A stretch of DNA of 64,000 nucleotides, taken from Hallerella sp963656065 (GTDB lineage: Bacteria; Fibrobacterota; Fibrobacteria; Fibrobacterales; Fibrobacteraceae). The notes under the pieces are model-generated. The model worked only from the letters and a program-made list of their open reading frames with translations. It was not told where the DNA came from and did no database searches. This document shows, one piece after another, positions 51,776-60,699 of this stretch. Made by a program: the position numbers and the translations under genes. The stretch is from positions 158,469 through 222,468 of the forward strand of contig CAVKGV010000002.1 of assembly GCA_963656065.1 (NCBI GenBank), read 5' to 3'. How positions within the stretch are numbered: the first letter of the stretch is position 1; the number at the start of each line of letters is the position of its first letter.

Positions 51776-53254
51776 CTACTTTGAAATCTGGGCGAGAACC
51801 GATTCGTATTGCTGCAATTCCTTGCTGAATTCGCTTAGGGCCTTGTAGCGTTTCAAGATGCGGTTCATGAAAGCCTTGTAGGATTCAAGAGAGAGGAACG
51901 GGTCGTTCTGGTATTCGAAATTCTTGTTGTAGAGAGCCTTGATCTGTTTGAGGCTTTGGAGCGTGCTCGTGATGACCTCGAAGAGCTTTTCGTGGGCGTC
52001 TTGCAACCCGATGCGATTTTTTTCCACGACACTCGGGTCGTTTGTGCGCAGAATTTCGGACGGGAGCTTTGCGTAATCCTCATAGACCGTGTTCGCGTTT
52101 GGCGTCGTTTGCGTCTTCGCCATCACGCTTGACGAGGCGCGCATTCCGTTGCGCTTGGCCTTGGAATCGATTGAAATTTTGCAGATGTCTCCGCCCATGT
52201 AATTGCATTTGGCACGGGTCTCTTCGCGGTGGAGAATGTTCAGGGGAAAGAAATCTTCGTTCGTGCCGACACGGGACAGCGGGCAGAAAAGGGTAATCGG
52301 TTCGTTGAAGACGGTGATGGAATAGCTGATGTATTCCTTGCCGTTGATTTCCGTCGTCTTGTAGAGGCTGCCTGTCGAATTCTTGAAATGTTCCGCGGAC
52401 TGCAAGAGCTCCTTGGCGTTTGCCTGGAGTTCTTCCGGATTCGGAGCGTAAATGTCGAGAAATGCGTTGATTCCAGCCTGAAAGCCTTTGTCTATCGCTT
52501 CGTTCGTGGTGCGCTTTCCCCAGAGATCTTCGGAAAGGAAGAGAAAATCGGTGACGTTCGTTTCGCTTCTTCCGGCAAAAAAGGCTTGGGCCCGCGCCAT
52601 CTTCGCAAGACCGCGCCACCGTTTTGCCGAAATGTAGATGTTGCTCCGTTCGCATTCGGCGGCGATTTGCTTGAGAATGACAAGGCTGTCTTCGGAAATT
52701 TCGACCTGTTCGATTGACTGGCTCCACGAGTTTAGCTCTTCCTTGGAAACCTTGAGTTCTTCTTCGGCTGTAAAGATGTTCGGGTCGCCGGTTGCGGACA
52801 GCAGGTCTTTGAGCGCGTCCGGGGAAACCGTATCGGGGAATGTCAGAACCAGATGGATGCTGTCCGAAAGGCCCGCTTCGGCGAGACAGGCGTCCGGGCG
52901 ATTCCTTCCGGAAATCAGAAGTTCGCGGGAAAGATTTTCGTCGAGGATTGCCCGAATAGCGGTAGTCATCGGGTCAACCGACGCGTCGAAGCTTGTGAAG
53001 ACGGCGATGTCTAGCGGTTTCGTTTCTTCGGGGAGCTCCAGGATGCGCCTGCCGTAAAATCGGATATCCAGTCCGCGGAATCCCGAAACGAGATGCTTCA
53101 CGAGTGCGCGCTTGCCGGAACCTGCCCGTCCATAGAGATATGTCGGCTGCTGCGCAACGACCGCTAAAAAAGCGAGCCGCAAAAGGTTCTCGCGCTCGAC
53201 TAAACCTTTTTCGAGCTCGGACAGCAATTTCCGGATTCTTTCCGCAAGTGTCAT
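51776..53254 (-). CDS. RavA/MoxR-like AAA+ ATPase with altered Walker B
   Basis: A 492-residue protein. Residues 15-60 (GLVERENLLRLAFLAVVAQQ, Walker A GRAGSGKRALVKHL) match the MoxR/RavA AAA+ start. Where RavA has the Walker B (FLDEIWKA), this protein reads LDIAVFTSFDASVDP, with no acidic pair. The sensor-2/lid region is RavA-like: ISAKRWRGLAKMARAQAFFA. The C-terminal half (about 310-492) carries a beta domain and coiled helices. RavA normally pairs with a VWA protein (ViaA); none is adjacent. It may bind but not hydrolyse ATP efficiently. It is transcribed divergently from hemH. Confidence 0.75.
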   Translation of the reverse strand: MTLAERIRKLLSELEKGLVERENLLRLAFLAVVAQQPTYLYGRAGSGKRALVKHLVSGFRGLDIRFYGRRILELPEETKPLDIAVFTSFDASVDPMTTAIRAILDENLSRELLISGRNRPDACLAEAGLSDSIHLVLTFPDTVSPDALKDLLSATGDPNIFTAEEELKVSKEELNSWSQSIEQVEISEDSLVILKQIAAECERSNIYISAKRWRGLAKMARAQAFFAGRSETNVTDFLFLSEDLWGKRTTNEAIDKGFQAGINAFLDIYAPNPEELQANAKELLQSAEHFKNSTGSLYKTTEINGKEYISYSITVFNEPITLFCPLSRVGTNEDFFPLNILHREETRAKCNYMGGDICKISIDSKAKRNGMRASSSVMAKTQTTPNANTVYEDYAKLPSEILRTNDPSVVEKNRIGLQDAHEKLFEVITSTLQSLKQIKALYNKNFEYQNDPFLSLESYKAFMNRILKRYKALSEFSKELQQYESVLAQISK

Positions 53255-53304
53255 AAATGCTCCTTATATTTCAAAAATATAGACGATTTTTCTAAAATAG
53301 GGGT

Positions 53305-54276
53305 ATGGCCGATGCGATTCTTTTTGTCCAACTGGGTTCCCCGACTGATGCTTCACCGCAAAACGTAGAAAAGTACCTCGTTGATTTTTTGGGCGACCCG
53401 CATACGCTCGGAAACCCTCCGTTTTTCTGGAAATGGCTCCTCCGCGGAATCATTGCGCCGAGACGATCGGTGAAAAGCGCAAAAAAATATCGGCAGATGA
53501 TAGATTCGGCTGGACTCGGCGAGATGCCGCTGATTCACTATACGCGGTGTTTCGCCGAAAAAATGTCTGCGGAAATCTCCCGGGTTCCGGTGCGTTACGC
53601 GTTTGAATTTGGGGCGGCGCCCTCCATTTCGGATTCTCTTTCGGAATTTTCGAGACAAGGCTTGAAGGACATTTGCGTGGTTCCGCTTTTTCCGCAACGT
53701 TCCCTGGTGACGACGGTCGCCGTGCGGGATTTGTCGAAGAACGCTTTCCGGAAATTTCCGGATTTGAAAATGCGTTTTTTCGATGGCTTTGCCATGAAGG
53801 GTTTCTTCCTGGATGAAATTCTGCGCGAAATCCTGAATGTCTGGGACCGGAAAAGCGCTGTCGTCTTTTCGTTCCACGGGACGCCGCAACGCTTTGAACG
53901 GAATGGGGATCCCTATGGGGAAGAGTGCCGCGCGGAGTTTGAATTTTGGCGCGGTAAACTTCTCGAAATCGTTCCCGATGCAAAGGTCCATCTTTCGTTC
54001 CAGAGCCGCCTCGGACCGGTCAAATGGCTTGAACCGTATTCCGTTCGGGTGCTCGAACGTTTGGGCCTGCAGGGGGAAAGCGTCCTGTTTGTCTGCCCGT
54101 CCTTTACCGTGGACAATCTGGAAACTTTGTACGAAGTCGATGTGGAATTGAAACAGAAATTTCTTGCCGCTGGCGGAAAACGCTTTGAACGGGTTCCCTG
54201 TCCGAACATTCGCGAGGAATGGATCCGTGAATTTGCGTCGGAGATAATCCGGGAAATCTGGGGGGAGCGTTCGTGA
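53305..54276 (+). CDS. hemH: Ferrochelatase
   Basis: Inserts Fe(II) into protoporphyrin to form haem. The 323-residue protein starts ADAILFVQLGSPTDASPQNV and contains FLGDPHTLGNP, the catalytic His in VVFSFHGTPQR, and the second motif PSFTVDNLETLYEVDVELK. Landmarks are in order and spacing is normal. The closing residues overlap the barrel-protein gene by 4 bp. No other haem gene is next to it. A variant coproporphyrin ferrochelatase role cannot be excluded by sequence alone. Confidence 0.93.
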   Translation: MADAILFVQLGSPTDASPQNVEKYLVDFLGDPHTLGNPPFFWKWLLRGIIAPRRSVKSAKKYRQMIDSAGLGEMPLIHYTRCFAEKMSAEISRVPVRYAFEFGAAPSISDSLSEFSRQGLKDICVVPLFPQRSLVTTVAVRDLSKNAFRKFPDLKMRFFDGFAMKGFFLDEILREILNVWDRKSAVVFSFHGTPQRFERNGDPYGEECRAEFEFWRGKLLEIVPDAKVHLSFQSRLGPVKWLEPYSVRVLERLGLQGESVLFVCPSFTVDNLETLYEVDVELKQKFLAAGGKRFERVPCPNIREEWIREFASEIIREIWGERS

Positions 54277-55364
54277 AGATCTTTTTGCGCGGGATCCTGC
54301 TTCTTTTTTTCGCGACGGCTCTTTCGTTTGCTTCTCCGACGGATTCAGTCAAAACTCTGGCTGATGACTTCCAGCGTTTTGCCGCGATGCCCGTCCTCGG
54401 GTATTCCGAAGAAACCGGCTTGAAGTATGGGGCGATGCTGCTTCTTTTTTCTAGGCCGGATGCTCCTGGCGGTGACGCAACGTCTCTCGATTTTATCGTG
54501 ACCGGGACGACGAAGGGACAGGTCGAAGTAAACGCTTCTCCCGATCTTTACCTGTTTGGCGGACGAATCCATTCGGATATTTCGCTTGTGTATTGGAATT
54601 GGCGTGCGAAGTATTACGGAATCGGGAACGATCCGGACCGGGACGTCTTTTTGCGCTACGACATGGACCTTTTGAAACTGTATGTGCCGATAGACATCGG
54701 AATCTTGCCGCCTCCGAAATCCCGGATGCTCAGCGTCGGACCGTATCTGTATTTTGAAACGAACCGCGTGTCTTTTCGCCAAGGGGAACTGGCACGTCCG
54801 GAACTCGGCGGTGGTCTTCGGACCGGGCTGGGATTTCAGGCTACGTTGGATTTGCGCGACAACGTGAACTGGCCGGAACGCGGAATCTATGCCGGCTATC
54901 GGCAAATTTTTTACGCAAAGGCTTTCGGCGGCGATTATGACTTCTTTTCGCAGACGCTTGATCTGCGTGCCTATTCCAGGCTTATCTGGAACACATCCGT
55001 TGCGGCGGGGGCGTTTTACGATATGCGGAAAGGCGACGCTCCCTTTGACATGCTTTCTACGCTCGACGGCGTAAAACGTTTTCGCGGCGTGGAAAGGGGA
55101 CTTTTCTTGGATGAACAGGCGTTCAGCGCCCAGTTAGAATTTCGGAAAAAGCTTTTTTGGCGCTTGGCGGGAACGGTTTTTTTCGAAGCGGGGAAAGTCG
55201 GACCGTATTTCTCCGAACTTTGGAGAAGCGACACGCATTATGTGGCAGGGCTCGGCGGAAGGCTCCTCTTGAACCGTGCCGAAAAAACATACGCCCGGTG
55301 CGACTTTTCGCTCGTCGATGGAAAGTATTTCGGACTCACCATCTATCTGCGGGAAGCGTTTTAA
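54273..55364 (+). CDS. Outer-membrane beta-barrel protein, BamA/surface-antigen type
   Basis: A 363-residue exported protein with a signal peptide (residues 1-21, cleaved near SFA-SPT). The mature protein is almost all barrel: GYSEETGLKYGAMLLLF, GFQATLDLRDNVNWPERGIY (the characteristic D15/Omp85 motif), VKRFRGVERGLFLDEQAF and a C-terminal FGLTIYLREAF ending in Phe. It lacks POTRA domains, so it is a short single-barrel relative, not BamA itself. It overlaps hemH by 4 bp, suggesting co-translation. Confidence 0.82.
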   Translation: MKIFLRGILLLFFATALSFASPTDSVKTLADDFQRFAAMPVLGYSEETGLKYGAMLLLFSRPDAPGGDATSLDFIVTGTTKGQVEVNASPDLYLFGGRIHSDISLVYWNWRAKYYGIGNDPDRDVFLRYDMDLLKLYVPIDIGILPPPKSRMLSVGPYLYFETNRVSFRQGELARPELGGGLRTGLGFQATLDLRDNVNWPERGIYAGYRQIFYAKAFGGDYDFFSQTLDLRAYSRLIWNTSVAAGAFYDMRKGDAPFDMLSTLDGVKRFRGVERGLFLDEQAFSAQLEFRKKLFWRLAGTVFFEAGKVGPYFSELWRSDTHYVAGLGGRLLLNRAEKTYARCDFSLVDGKYFGLTIYLREAF

Positions 55365-55757
55365 TCAGTCTGACAGCTTGTTCCAGTCGAGGACGCCCTT
55401 GCGGTACAGGTAGAGATAGCCGCTTTCGAGAATGGCGAGAAAGGCGAGGAGGACAAAAAGCAGACTCCACGGGCTAGACAGGAAAACGACCGCTAGCGGG
55501 TAGAGGAATGCGACTTCGATGTCGAACACGAGGAAGAGCATCGCGACCATGTAGTATTTGATCGGGTAACGTTCGTTGGCTGTGCCTGCAACGTGCGCAA
55601 GTCCGCATTCGTAAGCGGTTCCCTTGATGAGCGTCTGCTTGATCTTTCCGGGGTGCAGCACCCAGTTGGCGAAAAGGAGCAGCAAGGGAACGGCGATGGC
55701 CAGAATGATGAGAATTGCCAAGGCGAATGTCGTATCAAAAATTTGAACGTTACTCAT
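55365..55757 (-). CDS. nuoA: NADH-quinone oxidoreductase subunit A (isolated gene)
   Basis: A 130-residue membrane protein with three helices (about 13-32, 67-90, 97-116). GTAYECGLAHVAGTANERYP, KYYMVAMLFLVFDIEVAFLY match NuoA, including the conserved Glu/Asp residues. The gene abuts the barrel-protein stop (converging) and is preceded on its own strand by the rhomboid-like gene. No other nuo gene is in the window, although nuoA normally heads the nuo operon. Confidence 0.92.
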   Translation of the reverse strand: MSNVQIFDTTFALAILIILAIAVPLLLLFANWVLHPGKIKQTLIKGTAYECGLAHVAGTANERYPIKYYMVAMLFLVFDIEVAFLYPLAVVFLSSPWSLLFVLLAFLAILESGYLYLYRKGVLDWNKLSD

Positions 55758-55773
55758 AATGCCTCAAAAATAA

Positions 55774-57168
55774 CTATTTCCCGAGGAGTTTTTTCGATTC
55801 GGTCGCCAAAATGTCTGTCGGATCCATCTGCACGACCTGTTCAAGCTCGTCGCGTCCCGTTTTTTCGTCTAGATGGCAGCGCATACGGAGTTCTCCGGCG
55901 TAAAAAAGCGCGCGCCGCTTGACTTTTTCGTTTTCTTCGAGCGAGGCGCCTTTTTCAAAAAGCTGGACGGCAATTTCCGGCAGGTTCTTTTTCTGGGCTT
56001 CGCTTCCCCAGGAAATCCATTGCATTCCCGGGATAGGAAAGAAGAAATGCGGATAGAGCATCGCTTCGACGGTTTTTCCGATGGTGTCCGTGTCGAGCGG
56101 ATTTTCCCGGAAAAGCTTCCCGAATTTTTCGGAGAGAATTTGCGCGGCATGTTCGTATTCCGCCTTGTTTGCGAGGTCGATGGCGTCGTCGAGCTCCTTG
56201 CGGAGACTCTTTTTCGGATCGATTGTCTCGATTTTTTTCGCATCGCTTGCCGGACTTGCCTTTTGGCAAAAAAGACGAGGAACCTTGAATCCGAGCAGTG
56301 CGCCTATTCCGAAGAACGGAATGTCGAGAATGGCGACAAGGCCGTATAGGTGAGGGTTGAAATTCCAGTTGACGAGAATGTCTGCCAAAACGATGAGAAT
56401 CGCCGCATAGGGCGTAAACTTGGGAATTTCCCGCTTGGGTCCGAAAGCGGCGCAGCCGAGAAGCATCGCAAGCGAAAGGCTCATGCCCATGAACGGAGTG
56501 TTCCCGTAGCGTTCGAAATAAGTTATGGAAAGCGTTGCGGCAAATACGAAGTTCGAGACTAAAGCCCCCACCGCGAGGAAAATTCCCGCCTGCAGAAATC
56601 CCCAGCGTTTTTCTAGCGAGATCATCGCAAGGAAAAATCCTCCGGCAAAAAGCAGAAACGAGATGGCGCTTGGAAATAAAATCCAACAAGTCAAGAGCGA
56701 AGCGATGCCGGAACTTTCCGGAATATACGCCATCTGGAATTTCAGAACGTTTTTTGTGTAGCCTTGGATGTAACGCTTGAGTTCTTTCCGGTAGAGCTTT
56801 TCGTCGGGAGCGACTTCGTTTGCCGCGTAGGATTTTTTACCGCTGGTTTCCCACCATTCCCGGAATTCACGCTCCATCTTTTCGATGCGTTTCTCGGGAA
56901 CAAGCGGTTGATTTGCTGTATGGAACTTTTTGAGATAGCTGTCAAGTTCCTCTTTGTAAATTTTGTCGGTCGGTTCGACGCCGACGTCGCGGAATGTCTT
57001 TGCGCCTTCCGTTTGCCAATATTCGTCGAAATGGGCGACCGCCTTTCGTTCGCGGGACCATTCTTTGATGGATGGGGCGCATTGGACGGCAAGGTTTATC
57101 ACCGCGAGGGCGACGACAAAAAGGATGCAGAGCGCGCACGGAGCCTTGCAGAGTTTTGGTCGGAACAT
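55774..57168 (-). CDS. Rhomboid-like membrane protein with N-terminal duplicated motif and C-terminal TPR-like region
   Basis: A 464-residue protein. After a signal or anchor helix (residues 11-29) come two copies of a 40-residue motif: HFDEYWQTEGAKTFRDVGVE at about 46 and EFREWWETSGKKSYAANEVA at about 101, each followed by a P-(D/T)(K/E)-x-Y-(K/R)-(K/E)-EL helix. Residues about 158-295 have six membrane helices with a GMS motif (Ser230) and NPHLYG (His273), spaced like the catalytic Ser and His of rhomboid proteases; the usual GxSG is GMSL here. The C-terminal third is helical, TPR-like. The gene starts 12 bp after the kinase gene stop. Protease activity is inferred. Confidence 0.6.
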   Translation of the reverse strand: MFRPKLCKAPCALCILFVVALAVINLAVQCAPSIKEWSRERKAVAHFDEYWQTEGAKTFRDVGVEPTDKIYKEELDSYLKKFHTANQPLVPEKRIEKMEREFREWWETSGKKSYAANEVAPDEKLYRKELKRYIQGYTKNVLKFQMAYIPESSGIASLLTCWILFPSAISFLLFAGGFFLAMISLEKRWGFLQAGIFLAVGALVSNFVFAATLSITYFERYGNTPFMGMSLSLAMLLGCAAFGPKREIPKFTPYAAILIVLADILVNWNFNPHLYGLVAILDIPFFGIGALLGFKVPRLFCQKASPASDAKKIETIDPKKSLRKELDDAIDLANKAEYEHAAQILSEKFGKLFRENPLDTDTIGKTVEAMLYPHFFFPIPGMQWISWGSEAQKKNLPEIAVQLFEKGASLEENEKVKRRALFYAGELRMRCHLDEKTGRDELEQVVQMDPTDILATESKKLLGK

Positions 57169-57180
57169 TCGGGACCTCTT

Positions 57181-58290
57181 TTATCGATGGACTTCGCCGC
57201 GGTATTCGCGCAACTGGTTCCACAGGAAATCCGTGTTTACGTCGCGATAGCCTAGCGCATTGACACGTTCGCGCAGCTTGTGCGCAATGTTGAACAGGTT
57301 CTCGCTTTTCTGCATTCTCTCGATGCTGTCGAATGTCGTGAGCTGGTCTATCCAGTCGTGAATTTCCGGGAAACGGTCGTCATAAAAGACGTTCTGCCGT
57401 CCGGTCCGCAGATATTCCAGGTAGCGTTCCGTGATGTGGAAACGGTCCTCGGTAAAAATCTTAATAGTATCCGGGAAGGGATTTTTCCCCGTGAGATACT
57501 CGTGCATGATGATGCCGAAGCTGAAATAATCGACGGAACTCGAAAGGTTCTCGCCCATGACAGCCTGTTCCGGTGCGCTGTAGGCCGGTGTCATCTGTCC
57601 GCCGTATTCGGTGACGCTTTCCCGCAGCTTCGCCTGGGCGTAGCCAAAGTCGCAGACCAGGATCTTGTGGTTATTGATGTGCGTCGGATCTTGGCAAAGA
57701 AGCAGATTTTTCGGTTTCAGGTCTTTGTGGACTATCTGGTAATAATGCAGCTGGCTGATAGTGTTCGCCAGGTAGGCGATTTGTGCGACGCGCGGAACGA
57801 GTTCGTCCCGTGAAATGTCCGTCTTGAACATTTTGTCGAGCGAGCATCCCTTGATGTGTTCCATCTTGAGGTAGGGAAGTCTCCCGGCGATGCCGCCTCC
57901 GAGGCTTTGCACGACGCCTTCGATATTCGTTGCGCGGATCAGGTTGTTGATTCGGATTTCGTCCTCGAAGGAACTGATGATCATGTTCAGGCGGTGCAGG
58001 CGGTTTTTTCCGGGCGGCACATAGTACTTGCAGAACTTGACAACGATTTCCCGTTCTCCGTGCCGTTCATGATTGCCCGGACGCGCTATCCAGTAAGAAG
58101 CCCGGAACAGATCGTTTGTCCCGTCGAGCGTCAGACGGTCGCGCAGCTGGATGTGCTCTACGGCTCCGCTGTGCAGGTAAACGGGATTGTGATCAAGCCA
58201 ACATTGATAGTCTTCCATCGTGTAATGCTCGCGCACGGCGAGATTTCGCGATAGCCTGTCTAAAAATTCTGCAAAACGATTTTGAATCAC
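57181..58290 (-). CDS. Eukaryotic-like serine/threonine protein kinase
   Basis: A 369-residue soluble kinase. ATP-binding Lys is in EIVVKFCKYY, the paired Glu in SFEDEIRINNL, the catalytic loop is VHKDLKPKNLLL, the metal loop CDFGYAQAK, and the activation end PAYSAPEQ. The GxGxxG loop is not obvious. HRD is HKD. The kinase therefore keeps its catalytic residues. No extracellular sensor domain or membrane segment is seen. It is followed on the same strand by the rhomboid/TPR gene after 12 bp, and preceded by the LOG gene after 14 bp, so they probably form one operon. Confidence 0.9.
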   Translation of the reverse strand: MIQNRFAEFLDRLSRNLAVREHYTMEDYQCWLDHNPVYLHSGAVEHIQLRDRLTLDGTNDLFRASYWIARPGNHERHGEREIVVKFCKYYVPPGKNRLHRLNMIISSFEDEIRINNLIRATNIEGVVQSLGGGIAGRLPYLKMEHIKGCSLDKMFKTDISRDELVPRVAQIAYLANTISQLHYYQIVHKDLKPKNLLLCQDPTHINNHKILVCDFGYAQAKLRESVTEYGGQMTPAYSAPEQAVMGENLSSSVDYFSFGIIMHEYLTGKNPFPDTIKIFTEDRFHITERYLEYLRTGRQNVFYDDRFPEIHDWIDQLTTFDSIERMQKSENLFNIAHKLRERVNALGYRDVNTDFLWNQLREYRGEVHR

Positions 58291-58304
58291 GTTCGCAATT
58301 TAAC

Positions 58305-59132
58305 TTATTTGTGGGAACCGAATGGGTGGACTCCTGTTGCGGAAGGAACTTTCGACCGCTTTTCCAAAATTCCCGTCACATAGGAATAGGCGTCGTCGAT
58401 ATCGCTTGTTGGGTGGAAAATTTTCAGGTCGTTTGCGTTGATCATCCCCGTTTCGACGAGGAATTCCCAATTGATAAGCTTGTCCCAGTATTCTTTTCCA
58501 AACAGGACGACAGGAATCTGCTCGTGGAGCTTGTGCGTCTGGATAAGCGTAAGCGTTTCGAACAGTTCGTCGAGCGTTCCGAATCCGCCGGGAAAGGCAA
58601 TCAGAGCGCGGGCCTTGAAAAGGAACCAGAACTTTCGGATGAAGAAATAGCGGAATTGCAGGTTAAAGCGCGAATCGATGTAGGGATTCGGGTGCTGCTC
58701 ATAGGGCAGTTTGATGTTGAACCCCAGGGACGGAACTTTCGATTCATGTGCGCCGCGGTTTCCCGCTTCCATGATTCCCGGACCTCCGCCCGTGCAGATT
58801 CCGTAATGCCCTTCCGGATGATTCTTTATCCAGCCGCCAAAACGCTTGGCGAGTTCCCTTGCCGCATCGTAGTATTCGGCGACGAGGGAAAGCTTCTTTA
58901 ACGTCTGGATTTCTTTTGGCGACTTGGCGCCTTTCAGGCGCTTCTTCAGGTCTTTTTCGCCGATGGTCCTTGCGGAACCGAACATGACAATCGTGTTCTC
59001 GATGCCGCCTTCCTGCAGGACAACACCGGGGGCACGGAATTCCGAGAGAATGCGCGTTTGACGTCCGGCATCGCTTTCGAGAAATTGCTGATTCTGGTAA
59101 GCGAGAAGCGGAGTTTGTTTTTTAATGGCCAT
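58305..59132 (-). CDS. LOG-family protein (TIGR00730-type nucleotide phosphoribohydrolase-like)
   Basis: The ATG at 59132 has AAGGA upstream; the in-frame extension beyond it is AT-rich leader. The 275-residue protein has FGSARTIGEKD, the GGGPGIMEAGNRGAHE motif and PGGFGTLDELFETLTLIQTHK, which together define the LOG family (often mis-annotated as lysine decarboxylase). Such enzymes remove ribose-5-phosphate from nucleotides; the physiological substrate here is unknown. A long N-terminal helix precedes the domain. It is the first gene of the kinase/rhomboid operon. Confidence 0.9.
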   Translation of the reverse strand: MAIKKQTPLLAYQNQQFLESDAGRQTRILSEFRAPGVVLQEGGIENTIVMFGSARTIGEKDLKKRLKGAKSPKEIQTLKKLSLVAEYYDAARELAKRFGGWIKNHPEGHYGICTGGGPGIMEAGNRGAHESKVPSLGFNIKLPYEQHPNPYIDSRFNLQFRYFFIRKFWFLFKARALIAFPGGFGTLDELFETLTLIQTHKLHEQIPVVLFGKEYWDKLINWEFLVETGMINANDLKIFHPTSDIDDAYSYVTGILEKRSKVPSATGVHPFGSHK

Positions 59133-59289
59133 AAAAAATCCTTGGTTGATTACGATTTCAAAATACACCAAAAAATAGCGTTTGGAACAAAATTTTTGAC
59201 CGGATGTTTTTTTACATTACGGAAGGGTCTGTCACGGTGAATTCCCGCAACGGGGATTTCCCTTTACAAACTTTCTTTTGGATTTGCCT

Positions 59290-60384
59290 ATGGTGTTCCT
59301 GCTTCTCCTTATCGTTTTAACGCTATATCTTTTTTTCCATTTTCGAAGTGTCCTTTCCGGTGTCCGCGGGACATTCTTTGCCGCGGCGATTCTCGCCATC
59401 TTTTTTGCGGGATTCTATTTGCGCGAGTATCTCTTGGGAACGGTTCTCGAAGCGTTTTTCACGGTATGGTTCTGCGAAGCGATGCTTTTGTTCCTCGTCT
59501 GGGACGTTTTTCGCCTGGTTCGCCGGCTGACCGTTCGGAAACCTCTAGACGCCAAAATTCGCCTTCGCGGAAACCGGATCGTTTTCGCTCTTGGGATCTT
59601 GCTGTCCGCGATTTTCTTTGTGTTCGGCGTGCCGGTAAACAATCACTACCAGGTCAGGGAACTTGTCGTCGGAATCCCGGAAACGGCGGAACCCTTTTCG
59701 GCGGTCTTCTTTAGCGACTTGCATATCGATCCGCTTTTTCAGCGGCAAAAGCTGGAACGTCTCGCCGCGGAGATAGACAGCATCGGGCCCGAACTCGTGC
59801 TTTTCGGTGGCGACCTAGCGGATGTAAAAGACTCAGCGCTTCGGGCGGAAGGCTATGATTCCCTCTTTCGGCGTGTGACGGAAAAGGCTCGGGTCGGCGC
59901 ATTCGGAATCAACGGAAACCACGAAGGGTTCATGGAACGCGCGGGTTCAAATCCCGAACGGTGGATGCGCGAAAACGGAATGGTTGTCTTGGACGATTCA
60001 ACGGTTTGTCTTCCGATGGTCTGCCTTTCGGGACGTACGGATTTCACCGTGGCTAGGGAGCGCGGCGTGGAACGGCTTTCGCTCAAACGGCTTCTTCCAC
60101 GGGATTCGACAAAACCTTGGATAGTGATGGATCACCAGCCCAAGGGAATTGAAGCGGATTATGACGGTCGCGCTCCGAGTCTTGCTCTTTCCGGGCATAC
60201 GCACGACGGCCAGTTTTTCCCGGCGACGCTTTTCATCGGATTTTTTTGGCGGCTTGCGTCGGGCTTTGGAAACTTGGACGGTGTGCCATGGCTGGTTTCG
60301 AGCGGCATCGATTCCTGGGGACCGCCTGTTCGCATCGGGAGCCGGACGGAAATCTGGGTGATTCGCTTTGAACCCTCCCCGTAG
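59290..60384 (+). CDS. Membrane-anchored metallophosphoesterase (YaeI-like)
   Basis: The first ATG (59290) is used rather than the TTG four codons upstream; neither has a strong ribosome binding site. The 364-residue protein has about four membrane helices in residues 1-120, then a calcineurin-like domain on the periplasmic or cytoplasmic face. The metal motifs are complete: FFSDLHIDP (DxH), LVLFGGDLADV (GGD), GINGNHEG (GNHE) and LSGHTHDGQF (GHTH). The plan resembles YaeI-type phosphodiesterases that act on lipids such as UDP-diacylglucosamine or related, but the substrate is not clear. Confidence 0.88.
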   Translation: MVFLLLLIVLTLYLFFHFRSVLSGVRGTFFAAAILAIFFAGFYLREYLLGTVLEAFFTVWFCEAMLLFLVWDVFRLVRRLTVRKPLDAKIRLRGNRIVFALGILLSAIFFVFGVPVNNHYQVRELVVGIPETAEPFSAVFFSDLHIDPLFQRQKLERLAAEIDSIGPELVLFGGDLADVKDSALRAEGYDSLFRRVTEKARVGAFGINGNHEGFMERAGSNPERWMRENGMVVLDDSTVCLPMVCLSGRTDFTVARERGVERLSLKRLLPRDSTKPWIVMDHQPKGIEADYDGRAPSLALSGHTHDGQFFPATLFIGFFWRLASGFGNLDGVPWLVSSGIDSWGPPVRIGSRTEIWVIRFEPSP

Positions 60385-60479
60385 CCGAATCTGGGCGGAT
60401 GCAAGTCGCGGCAAGGAATTTCGTCCCGCGGAAAAATAGTTTCCGCCTCCAATCGTTTCGGATTGATTATATTTCAAAT

Positions 60480-60692
60480 ATGCTTGTAAAAATTTGGACC
60501 GATACTTTTATCATCACGGGTGAAATCGACACGATGCGCGATGAACGTCTCACCGACTATGTTCGCGAAAACAAGGAATTCATCGCGGTGACGCAGGTGA
60601 ATGTCGCGGACCGCGAAGGCAAGGACCTTTTCCGGACGCATTTCCTGAACGTCAGCACGAGCCATATCGAAATCATCTTGCCCGCGGAATAA
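60480..60692 (+). CDS. Small conserved-looking protein (70 residues), unknown function
   Basis: The ATG at 60480 begins MLVKIWTDTFIITGEIDTMR and ends SHIEIILPAE. Upstream in-frame codons are AT-rich leader. The strand-turn-strand pattern (IWTDTFIITGEI, FIAVTQVNVADREGKDLF, SHIEIILP) suggests a small beta-sheet protein. No signal peptide. The family may be DUF6812-like, but this is a weak impression. It is convergent with the thioesterase gene, 7 bp apart. Confidence 0.7.
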   Translation: MLVKIWTDTFIITGEIDTMRDERLTDYVRENKEFIAVTQVNVADREGKDLFRTHFLNVSTSHIEIILPAE

Positions 60693-60699
60693 CGACCGC

